In this document: positions 10,340 to 20,907 of the stretch, one piece after another
Numbering within the stretch: the first letter of the stretch is position 1
How the letters are laid out: each line of letters starts with the position of its first letter
Assembly (NCBI RefSeq): GCF_027595985.1
Contig: NC_073305.1
Coordinates: forward strand, 177,515,089 to 177,579,088
Reading direction: 5' to 3'
Length of the DNA: 64,000 nucleotides
Origin: Sorex araneus
Taxonomy: Eukaryota; Chordata; Mammalia; Eulipotyphla; Soricidae
Notes under the pieces: generated by a model
The model's input: the letters and a program-made list of their open reading frames with translations, nothing else
What the model was told of the DNA's origin: nothing
Database searches by the model: none
Position numbers and translations under genes: made by a program

Positions 10340-11600
10340 TCCACTTAACCCCGGGTTATTTCCGAAGGGGATTCAGCACTGATGGACCATATCCACACAG
10401 TACCCAAACTCATTGAAGTTTCACGTGAGTTCAAGATGCTGCTCTGTCTATTGTTCATCGACTTAAAGAAGGCCTTCGATTCTGTTGAGACTGAAGCAGT
10501 CATCGAAGCCCTAGCCAAAGAGGGAGTTAAAGCTTGGTATATCAAAATCCTCTGAGAGCTGTATTATGGATTCACCACCAGGATCTCACCATTCTACAAG
10601 GAAGTGATCATTGATGTAAAGAGAGGGATTCAGCAGAGTGATACCATTTCACCAAAACTCTTCAGTGCCACCCTCGAGAACATCATGCGACGACTGGAAT
10701 GGGAAGGAATGGGAGTGAAGATAGACAGTCAGCAACTACACCACCTTCACTTCTCTGATGACATCGTTCTCATAACGCCAAACATTAGCCAAGCAGCACA
10801 AATGCTGGCCACTTCGACCACGAGTGTGGAAAGGGCGGATTGCAGCTGAATCTCAACAAGACAATGCTCATGAAAAACAAACTAGTCCCTGAAGCTCTAT
10901 TTGCTCTCAATGGAACAAACATCTCTGAATGCAGCAGCTATGTGTACCTGGGCTGAGAAATCAACATGAGGAATGACTTGGTGCCAGAACTGTGCAGGAG
11001 GAAGAGAGCAGCGTGGAAGTGCTTCCTTCCTTCAAGAGCATCAAAGAAGTGGTTAAGAGGGTGAAGAACCTCCTACTCCGAGCACAGCTTTTCGATTTCA
11101 CCGTTCTTCCTTCACTAACATATGCCTCAGAGACCTGGGCCCTAAGCAAACAGGATGAGAACGCTATTCAGATATCCCAAAGAGGAATCGAAAGAGCTAT
11201 ACTAGGAGTATCACGTCTTACTCAAGTGAGAGAAGGAATCCTGAGTTCTGACCTCTGTCGACAGTCAAGAATCAGGGATGCTGTCTTGTTTGCCAAGGCA
11301 TCAAAAATCAGATGGTCCGGTCATGAAATGCCATTCAGAGACGACCGATGGACCAGAGCTGTTACCGACTGGATTCCATGGGACGTCAGAAGACCTCATG
11401 GCCGCCCACCAACTAGATGGTCGGATTTCTTCATCCAATCCCTGAATGAACAATGTGAGGCTCTTCCTGTTCCTGGAGCAAGCAGATATCATTGGTCTGC
11501 ACTAGCTCTCAACAGGGACAAATGGAGATGTTACTGGCACCCGCTCGAGCAAATCGAAGATCAACGGGACGACAAGTGATACAAGTGAAGTGATAACCCC
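10340..11600 (+). pseudogene. Decayed RTE-type LINE: reverse transcriptase to 3' end
   Basis: 5'-truncated non-LTR retrotransposon. The reverse transcriptase palm begins with FIDLKKAFDSVE (about 10457-10492). Next come a (K)RGIQQSDTISPKLF block (10621-10661) and the catalytic loop F-S-D-D (10751-10762), the YADD equivalent. The C-terminal part has YASETWALSKQDE (near 11120-11158), a SGHEMP-like block and a GRPPTRWSD block (11401-11427). These motifs and their order fit the RTE clade better than L1. It is dead: an in-frame TGA at 10553, a frame change near 10825, a TGA at 10954 and another frame change near 11030. The last stop is at 11577. No endonuclease domain is present. The final coding bases (11521-11575) match the SINE-B tail. 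No TSD found. Confidence 0.88.
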
Positions 11601-11605
11601 TGTGC
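11521..11605 (+). repeat. LINE 3' end shared with SINE-B tail
   Basis: AATGGAGATGTTACTGGCAC and CCCGCTCGAGCAAATCGAAG run straight into the SINE-B-type ending (ATCAACGGGACGAC). This is followed by GTGATACAAGTGAAGTGAT, a short-repeat end comparable to the ACAGTG repeats of SINE-B. By analogy with BovB-mobilised SINEs, this is the likely recognition sequence for the LINE reverse transcriptase. Confidence 0.85.
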
Positions 11606-12832
11606 AAGACTCTATCAAGGCTGAGACTTCCTGAATTTGGAAGAGTGGTGCCTAAGGTTGGCATGGAAAGAGGAGAGACAGGCAGCAACCCACTAGCAAG
11701 TATCCACACTCCACACCAATTTTTCAGCCTTACTTTTATTCTGGGATACACCCCCTAAGTCCTTCTGGGTCATGCAGCTTGGTTTTATTTTTAACCATTT
11801 TGGAGCCTTTGTATGTTGTTGACTATGCTAACAGAATCCGCCTGGCGTCAGCAGGCAGAGGCTCTCTCTTCTTTCCTTAGGAACTGGGAGGGCTCCCAGC
11901 CCAGTCTCAGAATCGTGTCAAGCATTGAACTAAAACCAGAATGAAAAGAAGTCATGGATGGCCAAGCTTCTAGAATATTAATTTATGCTTATTTCATTTT
12001 TATGAAAGCCATCATCTTTTTAATTGCAAGATTACAAGGCTGTTTGTTACTTAGGCTACATCGAAACTGGCGTCATCTTTTTTCCCCCTTGTTGGATAAT
12101 CTTAAAAGAACTCTCTGTCCTTTTGAAGGGTAAAAGGATACATTTCCCAAGAGAAATAGGAGCTCCTCCAAATCCCTTGCTACTAGGAATGTGGGAGTCA
12201 ACTCTTAGAAAGTATTTGGTGGCAGAGAGCGATCATGAAATTGGGTTATTCATAAAGTCGTTCTGTAATCACAAAAAAAGGAACTTTGGAAGCTGTATGC
12301 TGAGCACATGTCATTACAAAGGGTTCCAATGCACCCAGCCAGAGATGTGCAGTTGAATCCCCTCCCCCAAGTCATGTGTGAAATTTCCACCTATAATATT
12401 TGTCTACACCTAAGTCAATTACTCCCCTATGATAGATGAGTCACAGGAAACTTCTTAAGGGGAGAAATGAATTTTTAATAGAAAGTTTAATTAAAAGTTT
12501 TGACACAAAATTTAAATAACTATTAAATGTGTTCATTTAACTTTACTTTTGTTACTAAACATACTTTAAAAATAAATTTATAAAAGGCATGGCAATTGAG
12601 GGGGTACTTCTAATTTTATTTGTTCTCTTCTAAAATTGCAAAGGAAAAGGGGGCATCCCAGAAGGCACAGGCAAAACATTGATATCACATAATCCTCTTT
12701 TGCTGAAATAAGCTGGTAAGAAAATATTCATGGGAATAAGAGTCTTGATCATGTGAGCTAAGTTGGGCTTTGGGAGAGATGGGAGTGGGGAGACTGTGGA
12801 GCTCAGAAATTAAAAGGGGAAGAAGAGGAAGG
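11606..12832. other. Single-copy sequence, no gene seen
   Basis: Largely AT-rich and free of recognised repeats. The frame at 12024-12356 (110 codons) is open but has no recognisable domain, and its base composition matches the flanks. Confidence 0.5.
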
Positions 12833-13008
12833 CCGGGGAGCTGGAACAATAGTACAGAGGGCAGGCCACTTGCTTTGCACATGGCCGACCTGGGTTTGAT
12901 CTCTGGCATCCCATATGGTCTCCTGAGCACAGGAGTAATTCCTGAGTGCAGGGCAAGAGTAACCCTTGAGCATTGCTGGGTGTGACCCAAAAAGCAAAAA
13001 AAACAAAA
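12833..13008 (+). repeat. SINE-A copy, somewhat diverged
   Basis: Head with CTGGAACAATAGTACAGAGG, B-box-like GGTTTGATCTC, then ATCCCATATGGTCTCCTGAG and GGGTGTGACCCAAAAAGC. The A-rich end runs to about 13008. A small deletion follows GAGCAC. No clear TSD. Confidence 0.8.
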
Positions 13009-13870
13009 AGGAGTGGGGGAAGGCTGGAAGAAGAGGTCTGTACAAAGAAGCAGAAACTTGCAAATAAGGTTGCAAAGGGGAGGTGGATTTTCCTTCCGTT
13101 CTGAAGAGAGACTTAGAGGTGAAAGAGTATGATCACTACTGATGCATACAGAACTGTCCATCAGTCTTTAATTGATGCAGCATACAATTCTAAATATTTA
13201 GGATATGATCCCTGAGCCAGCATAAAGGAACTAATAATTATGTTTAATATTTAATTAATTCTTTATAATGCTTTCATTCATTCAGAATACTATTTTAATA
13301 TACTCTAATTACTACTGAGGATAAATAAAACTGTTCCTGAGTTTAATAACAAAGGAATTTGGAGACAAAAAATTGGAGATATTTTGGTATTAGTGGTGTG
13401 TATGATCCTCCAAAAAAGGAAGTTCGCTCAGTTTAGTACATTAGAAAGGTTGATCAGGTTTAGCTTGCAGAGTATCATGGGGTTAGAATGATGTCATCCT
13501 CAATTCTCACCTCTCCAGGAACTCCCAGCGATAAGACAGAAATTTAATCTTTCCCTATTCACTGCCTTGTTCACCTTTGATACCCATATTGTCTCTGTTT
13601 TTCCAAGACCGGGTTTTATGAGCCTGTTGATAATTGCTTCCTTCATTATTAAATTCTATTTAAAAGTCAAGTCACCATATCTTAAATTTATATATTATCC
13701 AGTAAAAGAAATCACCAATTCTCAGAAAGTATGTGATTGTAGAAATAGACCATGAAACTAATTTCATAGAACTTAATTATTTTATTTCATATTCATTCAT
13801 CTTATGAATTTTAACTACGTCAAGCTATTTAAGTTTTGACTTATAAAATGTGTAATATTAAGGAAAAACA
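13009..13870. other. Single-copy AT-rich sequence, no gene seen
   Basis: No repeat family recognised. The 62-codon frame at 13567-13755 is the longest and is not convincing. Confidence 0.5.
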
Positions 13871-14020
13871 GTTCTAGGACTAGGAGATAGTTCAAGTCTT
13901 AGAACACATGCTCAGCCCAGGACATGCTAGTCCTTCTGTTTCACCCCCAGTCTGGCATGGCCCTGTAGAATCAGAATGCCAGGTCCTCAAGACAAGCTGA
14001 GAACCACCAGGCATGGTTTT
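13871..14020 (+). repeat. Possible very old SINE-A-like copy
   Basis: GGACTAGGAGATAGTTCAAG and the later CCACCAGGCATGG vaguely follow the SINE-A order. The similarity is weak and could be chance. Confidence 0.3.
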
Positions 14021-14036
14021 TATTAAAGAACGACTA

Positions 14037-14205
14037 ATTTAGACAAGTAGTACCGGGGTAGGGTGTTTACCTTGCACAGAGTTGACTCAGGTTCGATCCC
14101 CAGCATTTTATATGGTCTCCTGAGCACTGCCAGGAGTAATTCCTGAGTGCAGAGTCAGCAATAAACCCCTAGATATCACTGGGTGTGACTCTAAAATCAC
14201 AAACC
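14037..14205 (+). repeat. SINE-A copy
   Basis: The head is partly lost. GTAGGGTGTTTACCTTGCAC, GGTTCGATCCCCAGCA, GAGCACTGCCAGGAGTAATT and the ending GGGTGTGACTC are all recognisable. A-rich end follows. No clear TSD. Confidence 0.8.
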
Positions 14206-15035
14206 AACCAAGCAACCAAAACACTAGAAAGCTTAATGTCACTAAAACTCCCTTTTGGAGCTTTTTGCTAAACAGAAGGCTAACACAGTCATTTTTAATT
14301 CTTCAATAAATCTAGCCTTCTACCACTTAAAAGGAAGAATTTTTTAAAGGAATGCCATTCTGTTGAATATCCCATCTCCAAATTTGCCAGCAACTTCTAA
14401 AGAATTGTTACAGAATCCCCAGCAATGGCCCTAGATAATTATTCCTAAGATTATGTTGTGTCTGAAAAAGCACTGCCAATTTCAAATCTCAGTGACCTTT
14501 CCTAGGATGTAATGAATAAGAGTAATTATGGAGTTATTTCTCTTCCCGCTGATCCCTTTGCTTCCTATAATTATTCAGTTCCTTTTTATTCCTTTCTTTC
14601 TACAGTGTGTGCATTCAGATCTTGACTACAGATTCCTTTCCTTGCAGGTACCAGAGTTAATTCTGAAGATTTATGAAAGAAATAAGTAGCTAATCATTAA
14701 GCTCCATCTGAAGGTGGCAATATATGAGTCAAGGCTTCAAGGGACTAAACACTTTGTTTCCTTCCAAAATTTGTGTTAGACCTTGTACTAACTGTTCAGC
14801 CATGTGCTCTTCCTTCAACCCATACACTCATGCTATTAAGTAATTTCCCAGTAACTTGTCTGGGCTGAGAGAAGATGAAACTCAGGTCTGCAGAGAAACA
14901 TCACAGTTCTGGGTTAGCACCATTCACTGCTCTGACTCAATCCATCACTTTTCTTCCAGTGGTCTTTGTGCAGTAGAACCTTAATCTTACTATTTTTTAT
15001 GTCTTCCTTTTTGAAAGGGAAGAAATGTGCTGGAG
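14206..15035. other. Single-copy AT-rich sequence, no gene seen
   Basis: No interspersed repeat recognised. Could be intergenic or regulatory; nothing in the sequence decides. Confidence 0.45.
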
Positions 15036-15185
15036 AACTAGTATAGGAGTTGTGAGGGCTTTCTTGCATGCATGTGACCATAATTTGATCCCCAGTACTA
15101 TATGACCATCCCCCCACACACACACACACACTCTCACACAAACACCACTGGGAATAACAGAGTCTGGAGTAAACCCCAGCTAAAA
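15036..15185 (+). repeat. Old SINE-A-like copy with internal (CA)n
   Basis: GTTGTGAGGGCTTTCTTGCA, TTTGATCCCCAGTACTATAT, then a CA run at 15116-15131 and CCACTGGGAATAACAG-like sequence. Diverged. Confidence 0.45.
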
Positions 15186-16072
15186 GCTAAATGAAATGAA
15201 AAAGGAAAGTGAAAGAAAACTAAAATGAAAATAAAGAGGAAAGACACCAGAAAGACACATCTTACTCTTGTCCCATCAAGGTACTGATTTTTTTTTTTTG
15301 CAATTTCACAAATTCCCTAGCACTTGACTGAACATGCTAAGGCAATGCCACAGAATCCACCTTTATTATGCAGCAATAAAATACACCTCAAATGTGTATC
15401 TCCTTATGCTCTTGCACTTTCAAAATCCCAAGGCTGCTTCTTACTAATTATAATACATTGGCTGCATTATCTAAATTTTCTAAATTCTAATTTCCTGACA
15501 TGCCTGCGTGCTCTAGGAATCCATGAAAAGTGCTTGTCAGTGAAATCAGTCACCATTTTCTCCTTCTCTGTCCTAGACCCTCCCTTAACACTGTGTAATC
15601 TGCAGGTAGATTAGGAAGAGTTTGCAGTGTGACGTTTCCCACCCCCCTTTTCTCTAATGCCTATTAAGTGGTATGCTGGTTACTGTTTAACTGCCATCTG
15701 GAGTATGGGGAAGAGGAACGCCCTCCTGGCTACAGTTTGCCAATTTCTGTGTTGTAAATATTTCCACCGAGGCTGATATCAAGTGGCTCACAGAATTCCT
15801 GAAACTTTGACAATCACCTCTTGCAAAGTGGTACAAACGAATTCCAACACATCACTGCTTCTTACCATTCATAAAACAATTTTAATATTGCCTATTCAAT
15901 GTTTACATGGACATGTGTAACATCAGGTGCATAATCCCTAATTCAGGATTTTAGACAGGTTCTGACAGGAGACTTAAAAGGGCAGTGCAATGCATGTATC
16001 ATATATTATGCAAAACCCCAGAGCATCACTCAAAAGGCAACACTTTAATATTTCTACAGGTAAGGGAATAAA
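15186..16072. other. Single-copy sequence, no gene seen
   Basis: Contains a purine-rich AAATGAAA-type run at 15190-15250. The 96-codon frame at 15324-15614 has no recognisable domain. Confidence 0.45.
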
Positions 16073-16084
16073 AATCCACACTAA

Positions 16085-16262
16085 TTTTATTTTCTTTTTG
16101 GGTCACACCCAATGATGCACAGGGGTTACTCCTGGCTCATGCACTCAGGTATTACTCCTGGGGAATAATGGCTCAGGGGACCATATGGGATGCTGGGAAT
16201 TGAACCTGGGTCAGCCGCGTGCAAGGCAAACGCCCTACCTGCTGTACTATTGCTCCGGCCCC
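16085..16262 (-). repeat. SINE-A copy with 12-bp TSD
   Basis: Reverse-oriented. Subfamily with the extra CATGAG-type insertion (seen as GGCTCATGCACTCAGG). AATCCACACTAA is exact at 16073-16084 and 16263-16274. Confidence 0.92.
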
Positions 16263-16329
16263 AATCCACACTAACTTTTAAAAAGACTACGATAGTCTCT
16301 AACCATTGAGTTGCTCCATTGCTTTCTTG

Positions 16330-16486
16330 AGGGCTGAGGCAGCCATGCCTTGTAATGCTTGAGGACTATTCCAAGCTCTGGACCTGGGGATCACTCCCAA
16401 AGGATCTTGGGGGACCTTGCAGTGACAGGAATTGAACCCAGGTCTCTTACCCTTTGCACTCAAACCCTTTGTACTCTCTCTCCAGC
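16330..16486 (-). repeat. Old SINE-A-like copy
   Basis: Contains GGGGACCTTGCAGTGACAGG, GAATTGAACCCAGGTCTC and ends with CTCTCTCCAGCCC, the diverged reverse complement of a SINE-A head. Confidence 0.55.
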
Positions 16487-16499
16487 CCTGAAGGTAAGT

Positions 16500-17180
16500 T
16501 ATGTTTTATTTAACCATTTTTATTGAGGTAGCAGGATTTTCAATACTGTTAATTATGCTCTTCCTGTATACAGAGGCAAGAATTTTGTGTTGGTTTTTTG
16601 TTTTGTTTTGGACTGGAGTGATAGCACAGTGGGTAGAGCATTTGCCTTGCACATGGCCCACCAGGGTTCAATTCCTCCGTCCCTCTTGGAGAAACTGGCA
16701 AGCTACCGAGAGTATCCCACTCGCATGGCAGAGCCTGGCAAGCTACCCGTGGCATATTGGATATGCCCAAAACAGTAAGTCTCACAATGGAGACGTTACT
16801 GGTGCCTGCTCAAGCAAATCGATGAACGGGATGACAGTGCTACAGTGCTACCCTACTAGTAACAGTGGTTTACAAAGTTGTTCATGATGCATTTGTTACA
16901 GGCATTAAATATTTCAACACCAATCACACCACCGGTATGACTATCCCCTCACCATTGTACCCATTTTCCCAACTACCTTAAAGTCTGCCCTCTTAACAGG
17001 CCCCACATTATTTTATGTTGCTTGTCACAACTAAATGGCTAATTAAATTATCAAAACTATTTCAGTAAAACAAAATTTGTGAAAATTGTTACATCTCACC
17101 GTGGGGTTGTCAAGTCCTTGTCTGGGGGGTCTGCTATGCAAATTGAGCCTTCTGTGTTACTGGTTTTGATTATTGAGCTT
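16500..17180 (-). mobile_element. Old L1 3' region, interrupted by SINE-B
   Basis: ATTTTTATTGAGGTA on the left resumes after the SINE at 16858 with GGTTTACAAAGTTGTTCATG and continues with an old L1 3' UTR pattern (ATATTTCAACACCAATCAC, CACCATTGTACCCATTTTCC). More diverged than the other L1 ends. The right boundary is approximate. Confidence 0.6.
16610..16851 (+). repeat. SINE-B copy inserted into an L1 3' region
   Basis: Full-length. Head (GGAGTGATAGCACAGTGGGT), B box GGTTCAATTCC, body GGCAAGCTACCGAGAGTATC, CACAATGGAGACGTTACTGG, tail ending in ACAGTGCTACAGTGCTACC. It lies within the L1 piece, so it is younger than that copy. Confidence 0.88.
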
Positions 17181-17387
17181 AGTTAGCTTCTATGTTCCCA
17201 CCTAATTTGATATGTGCCCGCCGGGATGTCAGTATTGTAGAATTTGCGGTTGCATGCTACATACAGAAACTCCAGGATATTAAACTTGGCCGTGAGTTTA
17301 CATGGAAGTGGTTGCATCGCACTGAATTCTCAGCAGGGGAGAAAATATTTTCTTTCAATCTTTCTTCATGCTCTTGAGTGCATGTCT

Positions 17388-17388
<1 letters not shown>
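17181..17388. other. Single-copy sequence
   Basis: No repeat or exon recognised. Confidence 0.4.
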
Positions 17389-17424
<36 letters not shown>

Positions 17425-17510
17425 CAGAAAAGGAAGAGAAGAAAAGAAGGAGGAGTAGGAGGAAGAGAAGGAGGAGGAGGAAGAGGAGGGGGAAGAGAAA
17501 AATGAAGAGG
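17389..17510 (+). repeat. Long purine tract, (AG)n then GGA/GAA-rich
   Basis: About 120 bases that are almost entirely A and G on the + strand, starting as pure (AG)n to 17421 and then mixed GAAGAGGAGG-type sequence with only a few pyrimidines. Open frames across it on both strands are low-complexity and not genes. Confidence 0.9.
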
Positions 17511-17677
17511 CCAAAGGTTTCCTTTCTTCTTACTTCTCCTTTGTCTATCTGAAAGGCTGCCCCAAAGTAATTGGGGGTAAAAGAGAAGGAGCCAATTAGA
17601 GGTCTGAAAGAAGACCATGACTTATAGGAAGGTTGGTTTGGCCAAAACAACTAAAGTGTTAAAGGAACTTGAGTTCA

Positions 17678-17841
17678 GGGTACTGGAGCAATGGTAGAGT
17701 GCATTTCACATGGCAGACCCAGGTTCTATGCCCAGCACAACTATATACTCCATCAAGTTCCCCCAGGTGTGATCCTGAGCACAGAGCCAGGAGTAAACCC
17801 TTAGCACTGCTGTGTGTGGCCCCCAAACAAAAAGTTAATGA
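17678..17841 (+). repeat. SINE-A copy with 12-bp TSD
   Basis: Diverged head (TACTGGAGCAATGGTAGAGT), B-box-like GGTTCTATGCCC, then GAGCACAGAGCCAGGAGTAA. AACTTGAGTTCA is exact at 17666-17677 and 17842-17853. Confidence 0.85.
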
Positions 17842-17853
17842 AACTTGAGTTCA

Positions 17854-18014
17854 CGCCAGAAAGATAGGGTGGGAGGTAAGTTACTTGCCTTGCAAACAGC
17901 TTTGGCTGCCACAACGTTGGTTTGATTCCCTGTCACTATATATGATGCCCTAAGCATTGCCAAAGATTTCTTTTGAGCACAGAGGCAGGAGTAGATCCTG
18001 AGAACTACTGGATG
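17854..18014 (+). repeat. Old SINE-A copy, left part, split by an L1
   Basis: GCCAGAAAGATAGGGTGGGA, GGTTTGATTCCCTGTC and GAGCACAGAGGCAGGAGTAG follow the SINE-A order up to GAACTACTGGATG. The missing 3' end (GAACCACTGGATGAGGTCCC and an A-rich tail) resumes at 18746, beyond an L1 insertion. Confidence 0.7.
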
Positions 18015-18745
18015 GAGATACACAGCAGTGAATCCCAGAAGGCAGCAGCTCACCTGAGATCTCTCCGGACCCCGTACCAAGCCAATTACACCAGGGCACC
18101 TCAGACGGAGAAAGTGTGCCTTCTCTGCCCACTCCAGATGAAACCCCGGTGACCACAAGCTTCCAGAAGCAAAAACCAAGTATGCGGGTTCAAGGACTAA
18201 GACCCCAGGTCACATGATGGCAGTGGAAATGGACCGTCTCTCTCCATTTCCCTGCCCGCTTGGGGTCCTGGCTATCATGCCCATGATCTGCCTCGAGGCA
18301 CCATCTCAGCGCATCAACAGCCTTGATCCAGAGTCTCCCAAATGAATCTCAAAATGGATTAGCTCCATACAGAGATGTCTCTGGACCCCAACCATTTACA
18401 ATTTTAGAATTCCAGAAGCACGCGACCTCTCATGATATTCATAATGAGCAATAGAAAATAAATTATCTAGCATCTGCCCCTGGCAGGCAGGCTTGAATGG
18501 TGGTGGGAAAATTCAAGTAAACCATAATGCCCAAAACCAGAGATAGAAAATGAAGGAAGTTGTCTGCCTTAGAGGCAGGGGGAGGGCTGGGGTTGGCAGG
18601 AGGAATACTGGGGACATTGGTGGTGGAAAATGTACACTGGTGGAGGGATGGGTGTTCGATCATTGTATGACTGAAAGTCAAAGGTGAAAGCTTTGTAATT
18701 ATCTCACAATGATTCAGTTTGTTTTTTTTTTAAAGGAAATAAAAA
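18015..18745 (+). mobile_element. L1 3' end inserted in an old SINE, 15-bp TSD
   Basis: Sense L1 3' UTR. The right part contains ACTGGTGGAGGGATGGGTGT, TTCGATCATTGTATGACTG and AAAGCTTTGTAATTATCTC, ending in an A-rich run. The duplication GAGAACYACTGGATG lies at 18000-18014 and 18746-18760 (one mismatch). The left ~400 bp are upstream UTR sequence of uncertain extent. No L1 frame. Confidence 0.82.
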
Positions 18746-18760
18746 GAGAACCACTGGATG

Positions 18761-18790
18761 AGGTCCCAAACCCCCAAACAAACAAACATT
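18761..18790 (+). repeat. Old SINE-A copy, right part
   Basis: AGGTCCCAAACCCCCAAACA is the 3' end and A-rich tail that complete the copy begun at 17854. Confidence 0.6.
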
Positions 18791-19330
18791 CTACTGGGAT
18801 TTTCCCCCCACATATCAATAATTGAGAACCCTAAACACATACACCTTACTATACACAGAGTTGATCAGATCCAAAGAAATTAAGGCAATTACAGGACTAG
18901 ATAAAATCGTGGAGCTGATGATGAGCTATTAACTCTTCTTATTTTCATTCTGTCTAGGACACAAATTTCTGTCTCTTTTGCATCTGTTGGTGTTCCTTGA
19001 TTGCTTTAAGTCCTGACTGATATCTGGGGAATCCTTCTACATGGGACCTTTCTCAACCAACAGATACGTCACCTTCCAGGAAGAACCACTGCACTTAGTG
19101 TGCTAGTTCAGAGATGGGTGGGATAACCTTTCACCTTTGTCCTTGCTACATCATGAAATTTGCTCTTACTCCCAGCCAAGAAAGGTGACGTCATCTGAAG
19201 GGAACTGGGAAGGAGATGTTGCAGACCAGCAATGGAGAGGTGCAGAAGTCTCAGAATTTCTTGGTAAACTCGAATTCTGCTCCCTGCTTTTAAGTTCAAC
19301 TCAGCAAGACACAAATAATTACATTCCTTT
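18791..19330. other. Single-copy sequence
   Basis: No repeat, exon or RNA gene recognised. Confidence 0.45.
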
Positions 19331-19467
19331 CTTTTTCTTCCCTTTTGGGTCATGTCTGGTGATGTTCGGGACTTGCTCCTGGCAGTGCTCAGGGGACCAC
19401 CTGGGATGCTGGGGATCAAACCCCATGCAAGGCAAACACCCTACCTGCTGTGCTATAGCTCCAGCCC
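19331..19467 (-). repeat. SINE-A copy with internal deletion
   Basis: CCTTTTGGGTCATGTCTGGT, then GCAGTGCTCAGGGGACCACC, GATCAAACCCC and GCTATAGCTCCAGCCCC. About 30 bases are missing relative to full copies between CTCCTGG and GTGCTCAGG. No clear TSD. Confidence 0.8.
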
Positions 19468-20074
19468 CTATAACTATTTCTTACATTGCCTTTCATTATT
19501 GAGTTTAGCACAGCTTCTGAATTTTTAATCTTCTAATCATAGGCTTGAGGGAAGGTAGCATCAGCACCAGTAAAAACACTGAGGGTCATCCTACTCTGGA
19601 GGGCATTTGAAAGCCCCTGCCATCCTAATCACATGCTTCGTTTTCTGTCTTCCCCATATGCAAGTCGGTCCTAAGTTCCTACTCTTAACCAAATCTCAAG
19701 ATGGCCAGAATATTAAAAAAAAAAAATTTTTTTTTGGTCTCATGAAATTTGTAGTTGAAATAGCTCTCTTTGGCTGGGGCTCAGGGTGGATAAATTCTAC
19801 CTATGCATCTCCTCAAAACCAATGGACATGATCTTCCTGATTTTGTGTAACCATAAATTCAGCAGAGCTATCATCTGTATCATAAAAGTTATCACTTTTC
19901 AGTCATAAAAGGAAAGCAACCTGCGAGCGAGCCTTTTAACTCTGTAAGCTCTGCAAACACTAACTCCCATAGGTGTGGAGCTTGGTGACCCTGAAATGTG
20001 ATTCAGCACCAGATTGTGTTCGGCTATAACTATTGTGATCATAGGCCACGCAGGAGAACTGGAACGCAGAGTTC
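19468..20074. other. Single-copy sequence
   Basis: A short A-run/T-run (AAAAAAAAAATTTTTTTTT) sits at about 19714-19734. Nothing else recognised. Confidence 0.45.
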
Positions 20075-20170
20075 GGCCATGGGCCGCTGAGTAGCCTGGA
20101 GCAAGTCACTGAAAGTTCTTGAATGTCTGCGACCTTGTACATAATTTGGGGATTACAGTACCTTACTTTT
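20075..20170 (+). repeat. MIR-like fragment
   Basis: CTGGAGCAAGTCACTGAAAG and TTTGGGGATTACAGTACC follow the MIR 3' core order (gcaagt-acttaac ... atggggataatagtacc). Diverged. Confidence 0.5.
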
Positions 20171-20679
20171 CTAGAACTGGATGGTTGGAGAAATAAATTA
20201 GATGCTGTAAGAGACACTTGGTGATTTCTTTATTTTTAACAGAAATGTAATTGGCAAATTTTATTTGATATTTTGAGAAAGAAAAGGGCATGACTTCAGG
20301 GCTATGAATGTCTGACTGCCTCAGGTCCGTTTTCCTCCTTCTCCTGTTGAGGACGCCAGGATTGCAAGCATAGCTGTGAGAATACACCCCTGCAGGCAAC
20401 CCTACTAAGTATTCTGTCACCCAACAAAATGGGTTTGGGGGGAAGGAAGGGACCCTAGGTTATTTGGCCCCTGTGCCAGTATATAAGGCAGTGGCAGTCC
20501 CTCGGGCCCCATAGCCCCTTCTATCTGGACCACCCTTTGCCTGCCCACCTCTCCAGTTTAAGCAGATAGTGGTTTTCTGCTGGGTTAATTTCTGGATTGC
20601 CACACTCCCTCCTTCTAGGCTTTTGGTTTTTCTGCCCTGTAACAGAAGAACCAAATGAACCCAAAGAATTATGAACCCC
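20171..20679. other. Single-copy sequence
   Basis: No repeat family or exon recognised. Confidence 0.45.
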
Positions 20680-20907
20680 TGTTGTTCATCGATTTGCTCA
20701 AGCGGGCACCAGTAACATCTCCATTGTGAGACTTGTTGTTACTGTTTTTGGCATATCGAACATGCCACGGGTAGCTTGCCAGGCTCTGCTGTGTGGGCAG
20801 GATACTCTCAGTGGCTTGCTGGGCTCTCCGAGAAGGATGGAGGAATCGAACCTGGGTCGGCCTCGTGTAAGGCTAATGCCCTACCCACTGAGCTATTGCT
20901 CCAGTCA
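20680..20907 (-). repeat. SINE-B copy, CAATGGAGAC subfamily
   Basis: Reverse orientation: tail TTCATCGATTTGCTCAAGCG, CTCCATTGTGAGACTTGTTG, body TAGCTTGCCAGGCTCTGC, B box as GGAATCGAACC, head end GCTATTGCTCCAGTC. The very tip of the repeat tail is missing. No TSD found. Confidence 0.87.

Noticed and set aside
10345-10545. Minus-strand frame of 66 codons
   Set aside because: It is a shadow of the plus-strand reverse transcriptase remnant.
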